DNA of 64,000 nt from Parus major (taxonomy: Eukaryota > Chordata > Aves > Passeriformes > Paridae), in assembly GCF_001522545.3 (NCBI RefSeq), contig NC_031770.1, forward strand, positions 15,292,751 to 15,356,750, read 5' to 3'. Of the stretch, positions 53,410 through 61,700 are shown piece by piece (position 1 is the stretch's first letter; every line of letters begins with the position of its first letter). A program made the position numbers and the translations under genes. A model generated the notes under the pieces. The model was not told where the DNA came from, made no database searches, and saw only the letters and a program-made list of their open reading frames with translations.

Positions 53410-53640
53410 CACGAGGTCATTGGGAAGCCCATTCCAGTGCTTGATCGCTCTAATTTTGAAGAATTCCTTCCTATTAACTAATTGGAATTCCTCCTGTTGC
53501 AACGTGGGACTAATGCCTGTCATCTGCTTGCTGTACATCTCGGAGAAGAGTCTGGCTCCACTTTCTCAGTTACCTTCCACCAATTGTAGACAACAGCTGA
53601 GTCCCCTCTTAGCTCCTACTTCTCCAGGCTGAATGAACAA
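53410..53640 (-). mobile_element. Old CR1 LINE fragment, minus strand
   Basis: Diverged but recognisable CR1 text on the plus strand: 'cattgggaagcccattccag', 'tgcttgatcgctctaatttt', 'gaagaattccttcctattaa', 'cctgtcatctgcttgctgta', and finally 'cttctccaggctgaatgaac'. It is more decayed than the copies at 14 and 35 kb, so an older subfamily is likely. A weak 3' terminus may lie further left near 53261 ('gaatcacacaac'), with the intervening 150 bp too diverged to call. Confidence 0.8.
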
Positions 53641-54413
53641 ATAAGAGCCCACAAAAAGCGATGACAGTGGAATTGCCAACATTTTTATGACTTTTAGGAT
53701 GAAATTCCCCAAAGGCTCAGTCCCTGTTGATTTATTAATTTTTTATTTCAACTATAGACCAAATTGATGTCTGATTCTCAAGTCCACAAAGGTACTCTCT
53801 AAGGCAATAAGTTCTCACTGGATCATTGTTGGCGTTGTCAGAAGAGGCAACATTTTGTTTCTTTTGTCCTCAAAACTAGTTGCAGTGGGAAAGAAGGATT
53901 CCAGAGGGGGAGTGGCTATGGGGGGATATATCCCTAAGTGGGTCTGGGATCAGGTTTTGCCCTTCATTTGCTCTTTGCAGGAGTTTTGAGGAGGAACATG
54001 CTCATCTATGCACATGGAATTAATGTGGAATCACAAAGAGAGCCCAGGTTGCTTTGGTCCTCATCCAGCAGCTCTTGTCAGCCGGGCATGGACTCGCTTT
54101 GGTTTCACACAAACGTAAATCTTTATTTAAAACCTCCTGGAGTTTCCCGTCTTGGACTGGGGGTTTCACCAGGTTTGTTTACCTTGTAAAAACATACATG
54201 TGGAAAGAGTATAAAGAGGTTAACTCCATCAACAGTGAGCGGAGAAAAAGCTGCAATAAAAACTGAAAACACAGCCCGTTTCGGGGAAAGTTAAGAGAAC
54301 CCATCTCTCCACAGCAATGGAAAACATACCACGGTCGTTTTCCACTACTCTCCCACCCCACAGGCTATTTTATGACAAATTCCGCAGCTAAACAGGAGTA
54401 CGGTTTTTTCCCC
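53641..54413. other. Upstream flank of the CpG-island gene
   Basis: AT-rich sequence with no recognised repeat or exon that becomes CpG-rich abruptly at about 54.41 kb. It could hold distal promoter elements, but I see no specific one to name. Confidence 0.5.
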
Positions 54414-54515
54414 TTCGTGCAGCGCTGTGGGGCGGATGAATCACCGTCCCTCTCGGGCTAATGCCCGAATTCAGGCGCTGCTTTGCCTCCCCGGCTGCGG
54501 CAGCCCCGGCGGGCC

Positions 54516-54640
54516 GAGCCCCCACAGGCCCGCCCGCTCCGAGCCCCCACAGGCCCGCCCGCTCCGAGCCCCCACAGGCCCGCCCGCTCCGAGCCCCCAC
54601 AGGCCCGCCCGCTCCGAGCCCCCACAGGCCCGCCCGCTCC
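54516..54640. repeat. Minisatellite: five identical 25-bp units carrying GC boxes
   Basis: Five exact copies begin at 54516, 54541, 54566, 54591 and 54616, followed by a 5-base partial copy. Each unit starts GAGCCCCCACAGG and ends CCCGCCCGCTCC, so the opposite strand has a GGGCGGGC Sp1/KLF site in every unit, plus a second G-rich stretch. The array lies about 80-230 bp upstream of the predicted start site. The 25-bp period is not a multiple of three, and the open frames that run through it on both strands are by-products of GC richness. Perfect identity suggests recent expansion. Confidence 0.97.
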
Positions 54641-54714
54641 GAGCCCTCTCCCGCGCGGCCCCTTTAAGGGGGGCCGGCCTGCAGCGCTGCCATGGCAACG
54701 GCGTGACCGCCGTG

Positions 54715-54724
54715 ACCGGAAGTG
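54715..54724 (+). promoter_or_regulatory. ETS/GABP binding site
   Basis: ACCGGAAGTG matches the ETS-family consensus core CCGGAAGT common in housekeeping promoters, 22 bp upstream of the YY1 element. Confidence 0.7.
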
Positions 54725-54834
54725 AGCGGGGTCAGAGGCCGCGGGAATATGGCGGCGGCCCTGGCGCCCACGGGAGGCGGCGGCGGCGCGGCGGCTCCCT
54801 GAGCTCCTCCCGCCGCGGCGCTGCCCCGTCCCAG
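54725..54834 (+). other. Predicted first exon of an unidentified gene (5' UTR)
   Basis: The end is set by a strong donor, CCCAG followed by GTGAGCGG, at 54834/54835. The start is inferred from the ETS and YY1 elements and could be off by tens of bases. The exon contains one ATG (54749) in strong context (A at -3, G at +4), but its frame closes at 54802 after 17 codons, so the exon is probably untranslated leader or part of a lncRNA. No other ATG follows the inferred start. I do not recognise the gene. Length (about 110 nt) and composition are typical for a CpG-island first exon. It precedes a 140-bp intron and a second predicted exon. Confidence 0.55.
54746..54756 (+). promoter_or_regulatory. 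YY1-type initiator element AATATGGCGGC
   Basis: Matches the long YY1 motif AAnATGGCGGC exactly. In vertebrate promoters this form lies just downstream of the start site and often supplies an ATG. Here the ATG (54749) gives only a 17-codon frame. Orientation predicts rightward transcription. Confidence 0.75.
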
Positions 54835-54974
54835 GTGAGCGGGGGGCCGCCGGCGGAGGGGAGGCCGAGCCGTGGCGCTGGCGGTGGCAGCGGCGCCGGG
54901 GCTCCAAGGCTCCTCTGGCCTTGCCGGTTCGTTCTTGCCCGCCTGGCTCTCACCCGCCTCCCGTTTCTCCGCAG
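54835..54974 (+). other. Predicted 140-bp intron 1
   Basis: Begins GTGAGCGG and ends with a pyrimidine-rich tract and CCGTTTCTCCGCAG. The intron is short and GC-rich and lies wholly inside the CpG island. Retention is possible because an open frame on the plus strand runs through it. Confidence 0.6.
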
Positions 54975-55385
54975 GCATGGTCGCCGCGCTGTAGGAGGGC
55001 CGGGAGCCGCGGCGATGGAGGAGAGCGCTTGAGCTTGTCTGCGGAGGAGTTCCGTGTGTGTGAGACGTGTACGGTACCCGAAACCTCGGTTTCAGTGCTG
55101 CTGCTTTTGTTGTACCTGGAGGAATAAATAACTGGAGGCCTGTTGTTATAATCTCATCCTTAGTATCTTTCCTTTTGGGGAAAAAAACCCGGTGTCTTGT
55201 TTTGACTTGCACATACACAGAAGCCAGTCAGTTTTTTTCCAGCAGTAACTGGGTGGTTTTCCTTGGTTATTGTGTGTTGTCACTTTTCCCGTTAGTATTG
55301 GCGTGTGTGCTGCTGCCTGGGCTGGATGTGCCCTCTGGCAAAGCTAAACTTTGACCTGAATGGTCTCTTGTGCAGTAAATGCAGG
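54975..55385 (+). other. Predicted second exon, apparently non-coding
   Basis: Starts after the acceptor at 54974. The end is set at the best nearby donor, GCAGG followed by GTGAGTGC (55385/55386). A weaker donor at about 55070 (ACG then GTACCC) is an alternative. Two ATGs close to the 5' end, at 54977 and 55015, both have G at -3 and G at +4, but their frames stop after five codons each (54994 and 55032). Later frames in the exon lack a well-placed ATG. I therefore read it as leader or lncRNA sequence, with the main start codon, if any, beyond the window. Confidence 0.4.
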
Positions 55386-56879
55386 GTGAGTGCTGCAGCA
55401 AGGCTCGGAGCTTTGCACAACAGGGCTGTTCAGCACATAGCTGTGGCCACAAGAAGGGGCACACTGAAAATGAACACTGGAGTTAAACTGGGTATGCAGC
55501 TTCACACTGGTGCTTCTGTGTATTCATTGCAATGCAGTTCTTGGTCACTGGACGTCTTTGATCTCTACTTTTGTTAGTGCGTGGGGTGCACTACCCTGAT
55601 GGGTAGTGTATTATACTTATTGATTGAAAGCATCACTATATCTCACTTATTTCATAGCAGCTGTTTGTTCTGTTCAAGACATGACCCAGCCTCTGCCTTT
55701 GGACTTTTCAGTTGTAGATAGCATAGTAACATTTTAAAGTTTCTCAAGCGTGAGCTTATTCCGCTGTGAAACAGAGATAGTAGATGGGTCCCCCTCCATC
55801 TTAACAAATGGGGAAACTATGGTTAAAAAAAAGCCAAAATATGCCTTAAATTGAACACAGAAATCTAAAGTGAGTTGGTTGACTTTGCAGACATGTTTTA
55901 CAGTACTATCTAACAGTCTGAATGCAAAGCTGCAGTGGAAGCTGTACCTCAGCAAATCAAGGTACTCTTTACCAGTGTGTGTTCATAGTTTGGTCAGTGT
56001 GTGGGCTGCAGCTGAAGAGTGTGGTCTCACTCCTTTCCATCGCTGGCCATGGATTCTTGTTGCTCTCTTTGTAGTGGATTTAGTGGTTGGGTAGTTTCAG
56101 GGACAGTTGATCTAACAGTTTTATGGGGATGGAAGTTATTCCAGTGAGTGCTTGCTCTGATATGAATGAAAGCTGTTTCTCCTTCTGCGCTAATGTAACC
56201 CAGCTGTGGGTCAACCATAATGTGAAACTGTACCTCGAGAAACCAAATCTCAAACTGGTCATTCAGAAAATCAGAACTACACCTCAAACTTATGAAAAGT
56301 TTGGATTTATAAAAAGAAAAGTCAGCCATGTGTAGGGAATATGTGGTAAGAGTGATGAGAGTATGAGCCTGTGAAGGAACTTTCTCATCTTTCCAGGGTT
56401 TTTTCTCCTTTCACTGCTTGCCAAAGTGTTTCTGTACTGAAAGAGGGAAGTCACTTACAAACCTTTATTTAGATCTCAGGGGCTGGTCCACCATGTATAT
56501 CCAGGGAGGCAGAATCTTGAAGGAAAGATAATTTTGTACCATACTATGAAAGCCAGACTGAGATTCTGCAGGGAAACCTTGCTTCTGGTATGGTCCAGCT
56601 CCTCAGCCTCAATGAATTTTGTTTTCATGGAGTTGCCTGCCTTCCCCATGAAAGCAATCTGGAAAGAAGATTGGAAGTGGAATGAAGTGTCATCTTTGCA
56701 CCCACCTGGGATTTTAGCGGTGCTAGGATTTGCTGGATCAAGTAACCCTTCTCCAGCTGCTCATGTGGGAGGCTGTCATGTCTTTCATCTGTTCCTGCAG
56801 AGTCTACTCCTTCTGCAGCTATTTTTAGTAAAGCCAGATTTTTAATTCTTAGATTCTTAATCTGAGCTGCCATAGGTGC

Positions 56880-57248
56880 AAATCCTCTTGTCCTTTTTCT
56901 GGCTTTCTATCAGATTCTGTCCAAGACTTTTCCCCAGAGAGTTTCTTTCTCTTAATTTTTGTTTGGATAGTCTCACTTGTCACTTGTCCCATCCTTCAAC
57001 GTGCTGCTACCTCTCATTCCTCCCAACTCTGCTTTACCAAAGCACATTTTTTTTTCTACTTTTGGCTGCTTCTTCCAGCTTCTTGGGATGTGCAGAGTCT
57101 TTGTCTCAGGTTATTCTTTCCTCCTACCTCATCATTATTTACAAATAATCTGTGTTTTCCTCTGTCCTTCTTTTCTTATTACATTCCCCTCTTCTCCATT
57201 TACGGTTTTGTTCAAGGCTGTCCCTTCCATGTTCCCTTGTTTCTTCAG
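56880..57248 (+). other. Long pyrimidine-rich tract ending in an acceptor-like site
   Basis: About 370 bp heavily biased to C and T on the plus strand, ending TTGTTTCTTCAG at 57248. This would be an unusually extended polypyrimidine tract if the acceptor is used. The following sequence opens a 24-codon frame from ATG at 57252 but has no good donor, so a real exon is doubtful. Confidence 0.4.
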
Positions 57249-58711
57249 GTCATGGTGCTGGGAACACACAGACATGAGGCACTAAGCTCCATAGTCTGGT
57301 TAAATGTTTTATTGGCACTGGCCTGAGGACAGCTGGCTTGTTTGTGTTGTGTGTGTGGTGCTTGGTCAGCACTTAGGGCTAAGAGCGGGAGAGGTGGAAC
57401 ATTTGGAGAGTTGAATTTTTGGAATGGGTCCCTGCTGGCTGTGGGCAAAGGCTCACAGTTTGATTTTACTATTTGTTGTCTTGGCCTAACAAGTAAATTG
57501 CTCCTGAAAGACAATTCTGCATTGTCAATTGTCCATTTTTTTTACTGTATCAGGGCAGAGTGAGATGTGATAGAGCTATGTTAGCAGAATTCTTCAAACA
57601 TAACCAAAGTGTCTCATAATTTTCCTATTTTTTTTTTGTTAGCTGAGCTAGTTTACTTGTGAATTTGATCTTGTTTTGATACAATAAATTTAATTTACCT
57701 AATTACATTTGTTTGTATTAGAGCTCTTGTATGCTTAGGGGTTAAAAACTTGAAGTCTTTACTTGCCAGTGCAAAATTAGTAGTTTCACTGGGTTCACAC
57801 ACTATCCTTTTATGAGTTTGAGAAAATTAATTTTCTTTTAATCTGATAATAGGCTTAAGGTGGTTTCCCCTTGAGGATGGAACTGCTTTTTTTCACCTTG
57901 CTTTTCCAAGATCTTGCATGTGTGATACTAAAACTCTCCTGACTCTTGAGCAGCTTGTTCCAGTCATCCTTTGGTATAAAACCTGCTACTGATGTTATTT
58001 TAGGTATCAAGGGAGCAGGTATTGCTTTCATTCCAATGTTTCTGAAAGATATTTCTTAATCTCGGGTGCTTTTTCATTGAGCTTGCAATGGTTTTATTAT
58101 TTTTAAGGTGTCCAACATCTCTTAACTGTTGAGAGAAATTGATTTTGATTTGCTCTTCTCCTTTGATGGCAGCTCCAGAGGTGCTGTGAAGGCTAAACGA
58201 AGACTGCCTCATGGCTCTGTGTGAAGCAGTTATGTGGATCACCTCACACTGATGGTAGAAAGAGAATTAACTTTTGCTGAAAAGTTTCTCTGGTCCATTA
58301 TAAAATTACCATTTGAATGATAGTGGTCCTGTGAACTGCTGGGTCCCCAGACATGCTCACAGTTCCTGTGTGTTTTCATATATAAATGACAGATTCTTTT
58401 GTACTCCTTTCATCAAATCAGTGAAACAACAGACTGGGCTGTAGTCAGCAAGAGTCAAAAGATAACTGAACACTCAGGCTTTCAAAGAGACCAAGAAATA
58501 GAACACAACAAAGTCATTAATTTTTCTTCCTAAATCAAAGACAGACTATAAAAGGCAGTGCAGGTACTGACAAGTACATGCAATCATGATTTTGAAACAA
58601 GAATGGAGTTATTTTGAATTTCTTGCAATCCTGCATCAAACTGATAAAAATGATTGTTGCAGATCAACTTACTTTTCAAAGTAACTGGAAGTTATGATGG
58701 TTATACATGAA

Positions 58712-58755
58712 ATGTATACATTAATGTAAATTAATGTATACATTAATGTAAACAT
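58712..58755. repeat. 22-bp tandem duplication containing an 18-bp palindrome
   Basis: ATGTATACATTAATGTAA is repeated with a 22-bp period (copies at 58712 and 58734). The junction creates a perfect palindrome, ATTAATGTATACATTAAT, at 58730-58747. It is AT-rich and prone to slippage or cruciform extrusion. Confidence 0.85.
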
Positions 58756-61700
58756 ATCTGGGGTGAGCATGTGGTTATGTTTAATTTTTGTTTCCTTTTA
58801 ACTTTTGCATGGTCGGTATGATAGTGATCCCATGCAGATATGAATGTTAATTGTGAAGTAACAACATATGTTCTATAACCCTTCAAATCTATTTAAAGAC
58901 CCTCTCTGGTGTTTAAAGGTAAAAATGTTGCTGTCTTGCTACACAGGAGAGCTTGGGTGAAATGTTTTCTGATGAAGTTTTGACTGGGATAGAAGGGCTG
59001 AGGATCCTCTGTTCAGCTTGAGCAGCTCTTGGAGAGACATTCCAAGCCTTTTTTTTTCTTTTTTTTTTTTACTCCTAGAAGAAAATTCTTGAAGTAATTA
59101 ATTCCACATCACTTGGTAATTCAGCTCTTAGATTTCATTATGGTTACTCCTATCTAGTGTTGGTATTGATGTTTAACATTGATTTCCTCAGTCTTCACAC
59201 AAACAGTCTGCATTTGTTCAGATCAAATATTATGTTTGAATTCAGAAGATAATTGCATATCTTGCAAATTACCCAATGGCTGTTTCATCTTGAAACATTT
59301 AGAAATCCATTTCAGTTTCTCATAATTATAATGTTTTAGTCAGACAGCAATCTAAACTTAGGACAGCACTTTGGCAGTGATATGCTTGTTTTTCTAAAAC
59401 GAGCATAGTTTTTGTGGTTAAATTTTCCTTTCATTTAAGTATAGATTTTAATCAGTGTAAGCCAAACTTTTCCAACCATCTTTAAAATTAGCTCAAGCCA
59501 TATTTTAAAAAGCATGTTCTCCTAATGTGATTTAACTTACGTAGAAAAATGTATGCAGAAGTTAATGTTTTTAAGCTGATTAATGCTTTTGAAGTGTTTT
59601 TACAACTTGTTTATAGACAGCCTCAGATAGGATACTAGTAGTTTCTTTGTAATCAATACCACTGAAAGCCCTTCATGCTGTATTTCTGAAATTTGAAAGG
59701 AAGCTGTTCAGAAGGAAACTGTAAATTCCACTCATCAAGCAGCTAAATTACAACATCAAAACAAAGTAAAATGCCTCTGTTTTTCCAGATTTCTCTGCAA
59801 GCAGTGTGTGAAGTTTTGGTGGTTACTGAAGTTTTCATTGGTTGTCTTGTATGTCCTTGGGCAGGGTATAGTTACCATATTCAGTTGGTGAGTTAAACAG
59901 ATGTATAGCAAGTGTAGAGCTCTGGGTAAGGGATATTCAGCATTTCATACATTTCCACATATACAGAGAATCGGGAAGGAATCTGAATTGCATCTATCAG
60001 GTGACTATGAGAGCCCACTGAGTTACTGCTAAACGTTTGGTAGTTTCAGTTTCTATAAAAGTACTAGAAAAATCCTCAAGTAAAAAGACCCCAAAACCTG
60101 TTACCAACCTTGTATCACTGTTTTTTACCCAAATGCAGAAAAAAAGGTCTTGGCTAAACTGAGGAAGTTTTGCAGTTGGCAGAGTGTTCAGAGATGGAGT
60201 CAATCTGTCAGCAGGCTTCTCTTCAGATAGCCCATTTCTCCTGATCACAGGTAGAGAGAATTCTTTTCCCTAAGTGTAAAGACAAATGTAAGAGAATGAT
60301 GAGTCCTCTGGATTTCTGTTATGTGTTTTTATATGAGATGTGCTGGTTAGCTTTAATAAAGTGTTTCTCTAGTGAAAATAACGCCAAAAAATTCTGTCCT
60401 AGTTTGGACATGGAATTGTGAGAAAGCTTATTCAGTTTTTTAGACGTTTTATTTTATTATTCAGATGCTAGAAGGACTAGGTCCTTCTGTTTTTTAATAC
60501 CTACAGTAATCTTGCATTTGTTCAGCTGATCAATTCAATTTGCTATCAAGATCATGTTTGTGATCTGCTTGAGTGTAAAGAGCATTGGTTTTGATAAATC
60601 TGATACTATTTTAGCAAGAATAAACAATAATAAATTTAATAATGACTGGTAAAGCTTTCCTTTTTTCTTCTAATTGCCATAGCTTGTGCTATTGCTTTTA
60701 AGAAACTTACATGATGAAGCACTTTTAATTTCACTCAATGATTTTTTTCTCATGAGTTTGACTAACTCTTCCCCAGAATTCTTGTGCTACAGTGGGAATT
60801 TCTTGAGCATTCTGCTTACTGAATAGCAGTGACATGTTTTGTCCTCATTGAAAAACAACTTTTAACTCTTCTGGAATGATAAGCCAGGAGACAGTGGTGA
60901 CCACATGCTGATCCATAGAAGATACAACTTTGCAAAGTGAGCCAAGCTGCAAATGGGCTTCTTTTTTTATTTTTTTATTTTATTATGGTCCGAACTTGGA
61001 GCTTGTTTCTGGTTCTGCTGGGTAAATTTTTGAGATTGTGTATCAGCTGGAGCTAGGGGCCATATGCTCTGGGGAAGTCATTGCTTGGTTCTTTAACAAA
61101 GCCAAGGAAAACTGCAAAAGATTTCTCGAAAAGCAAAACAAGAAATATTTACCTGTTAAGTATGTGTTGGCAACCAGTCCGTTTTAATTTTTTTTTTCAA
61201 CTTGTAACTCATGGAAATCCTCTTTTCTTGAGTCCAGCATTTTAGAAAGTGTGAGTTAATACACTCATGCCAAGGTTATTGAGGCAGCCTATAGTCTGGT
61301 AAGGTAAGGCTAATCATTTCCTTTCAGCCTCTTAAACAGACCTTAGCATTCTTCTGGTCCTCCCTCTTCAGTGTGAAAACACCACTAATCTGTTAATTTA
61401 CCAAGTGAATTCCTTTAAAAAGAAAAAAGCTTTAGCAATTTATTTTGGTATCCCTTGTTGAGTTCAGTAGATTTGTTCTCCGGACAAGTAAAAACAATGG
61501 GCTACCAGTGAGCTATGTGTAATTCATCATCAGATAATGGAATTCCCAGTTAATGTCCTGGGAACTGGCATGCATTTCACATTTGGAAAGAGGGTGTTTG
61601 GTTTGTTTGAATCTCTCTTAGATAATTACAGACTGTCTAGGAAGATGGAATGTAGTGTTCTGGTTGTGTTTGATCTTTCTAAAATTTGGTGATAGACTGT

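Larger units (their letters stand above)
54414..55078. promoter_or_regulatory. CpG island promoter
   Basis: A sharp switch to very GC-rich, CpG-dense sequence in an otherwise CpG-poor window. It contains GC boxes in a tandem array (54516-54640), an ETS/GABP-type ACCGGAAGTG (54715-54724), a YY1-type AATATGGCGGC (54746-54756), and a splice donor within 120 bp. There is no convincing TATA box. This is the layout of a broadly expressed vertebrate promoter. The YY1 element is known to lie just downstream of start sites in sense orientation, so rightward transcription starting near 54.72-54.75 kb is inferred. Leftward transcription from the same island is possible; a minus-strand ATG near 54693 opens only nine codons. 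Confidence 0.9.

Noticed and set aside
54516..54640. CRISPR-like array
   Set aside because: Units are directly contiguous and identical with no unique spacers, and the sequence is vertebrate.
54427..55218. Long open frames on both strands through the CpG island (201, 149 and 184 codons)
   Set aside because: They are products of GC-rich DNA with few stop codons and of the 25-bp repeat. They run across the predicted intron and have Pro/Ala/Arg-rich low-complexity translations.
55891..55961. Candidate 71-bp exon with TTTGCAG acceptor and AAG/GTACTC donor
   Set aside because: The donor is weak, only one frame is open, and there is no recognisable protein similarity. Cannot be supported without transcripts.
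60139..60249. Candidate 111-bp exon ending CACAG/GTAGAG
   Set aside because: Stops in all three frames. It could only be a non-coding exon and has no other support.
61238..61303. Candidate 66-bp exon with good acceptor and AAG/GTAAGG donor
   Set aside because: Stops in all three frames. Splice-site pairs of this quality occur by chance in introns.
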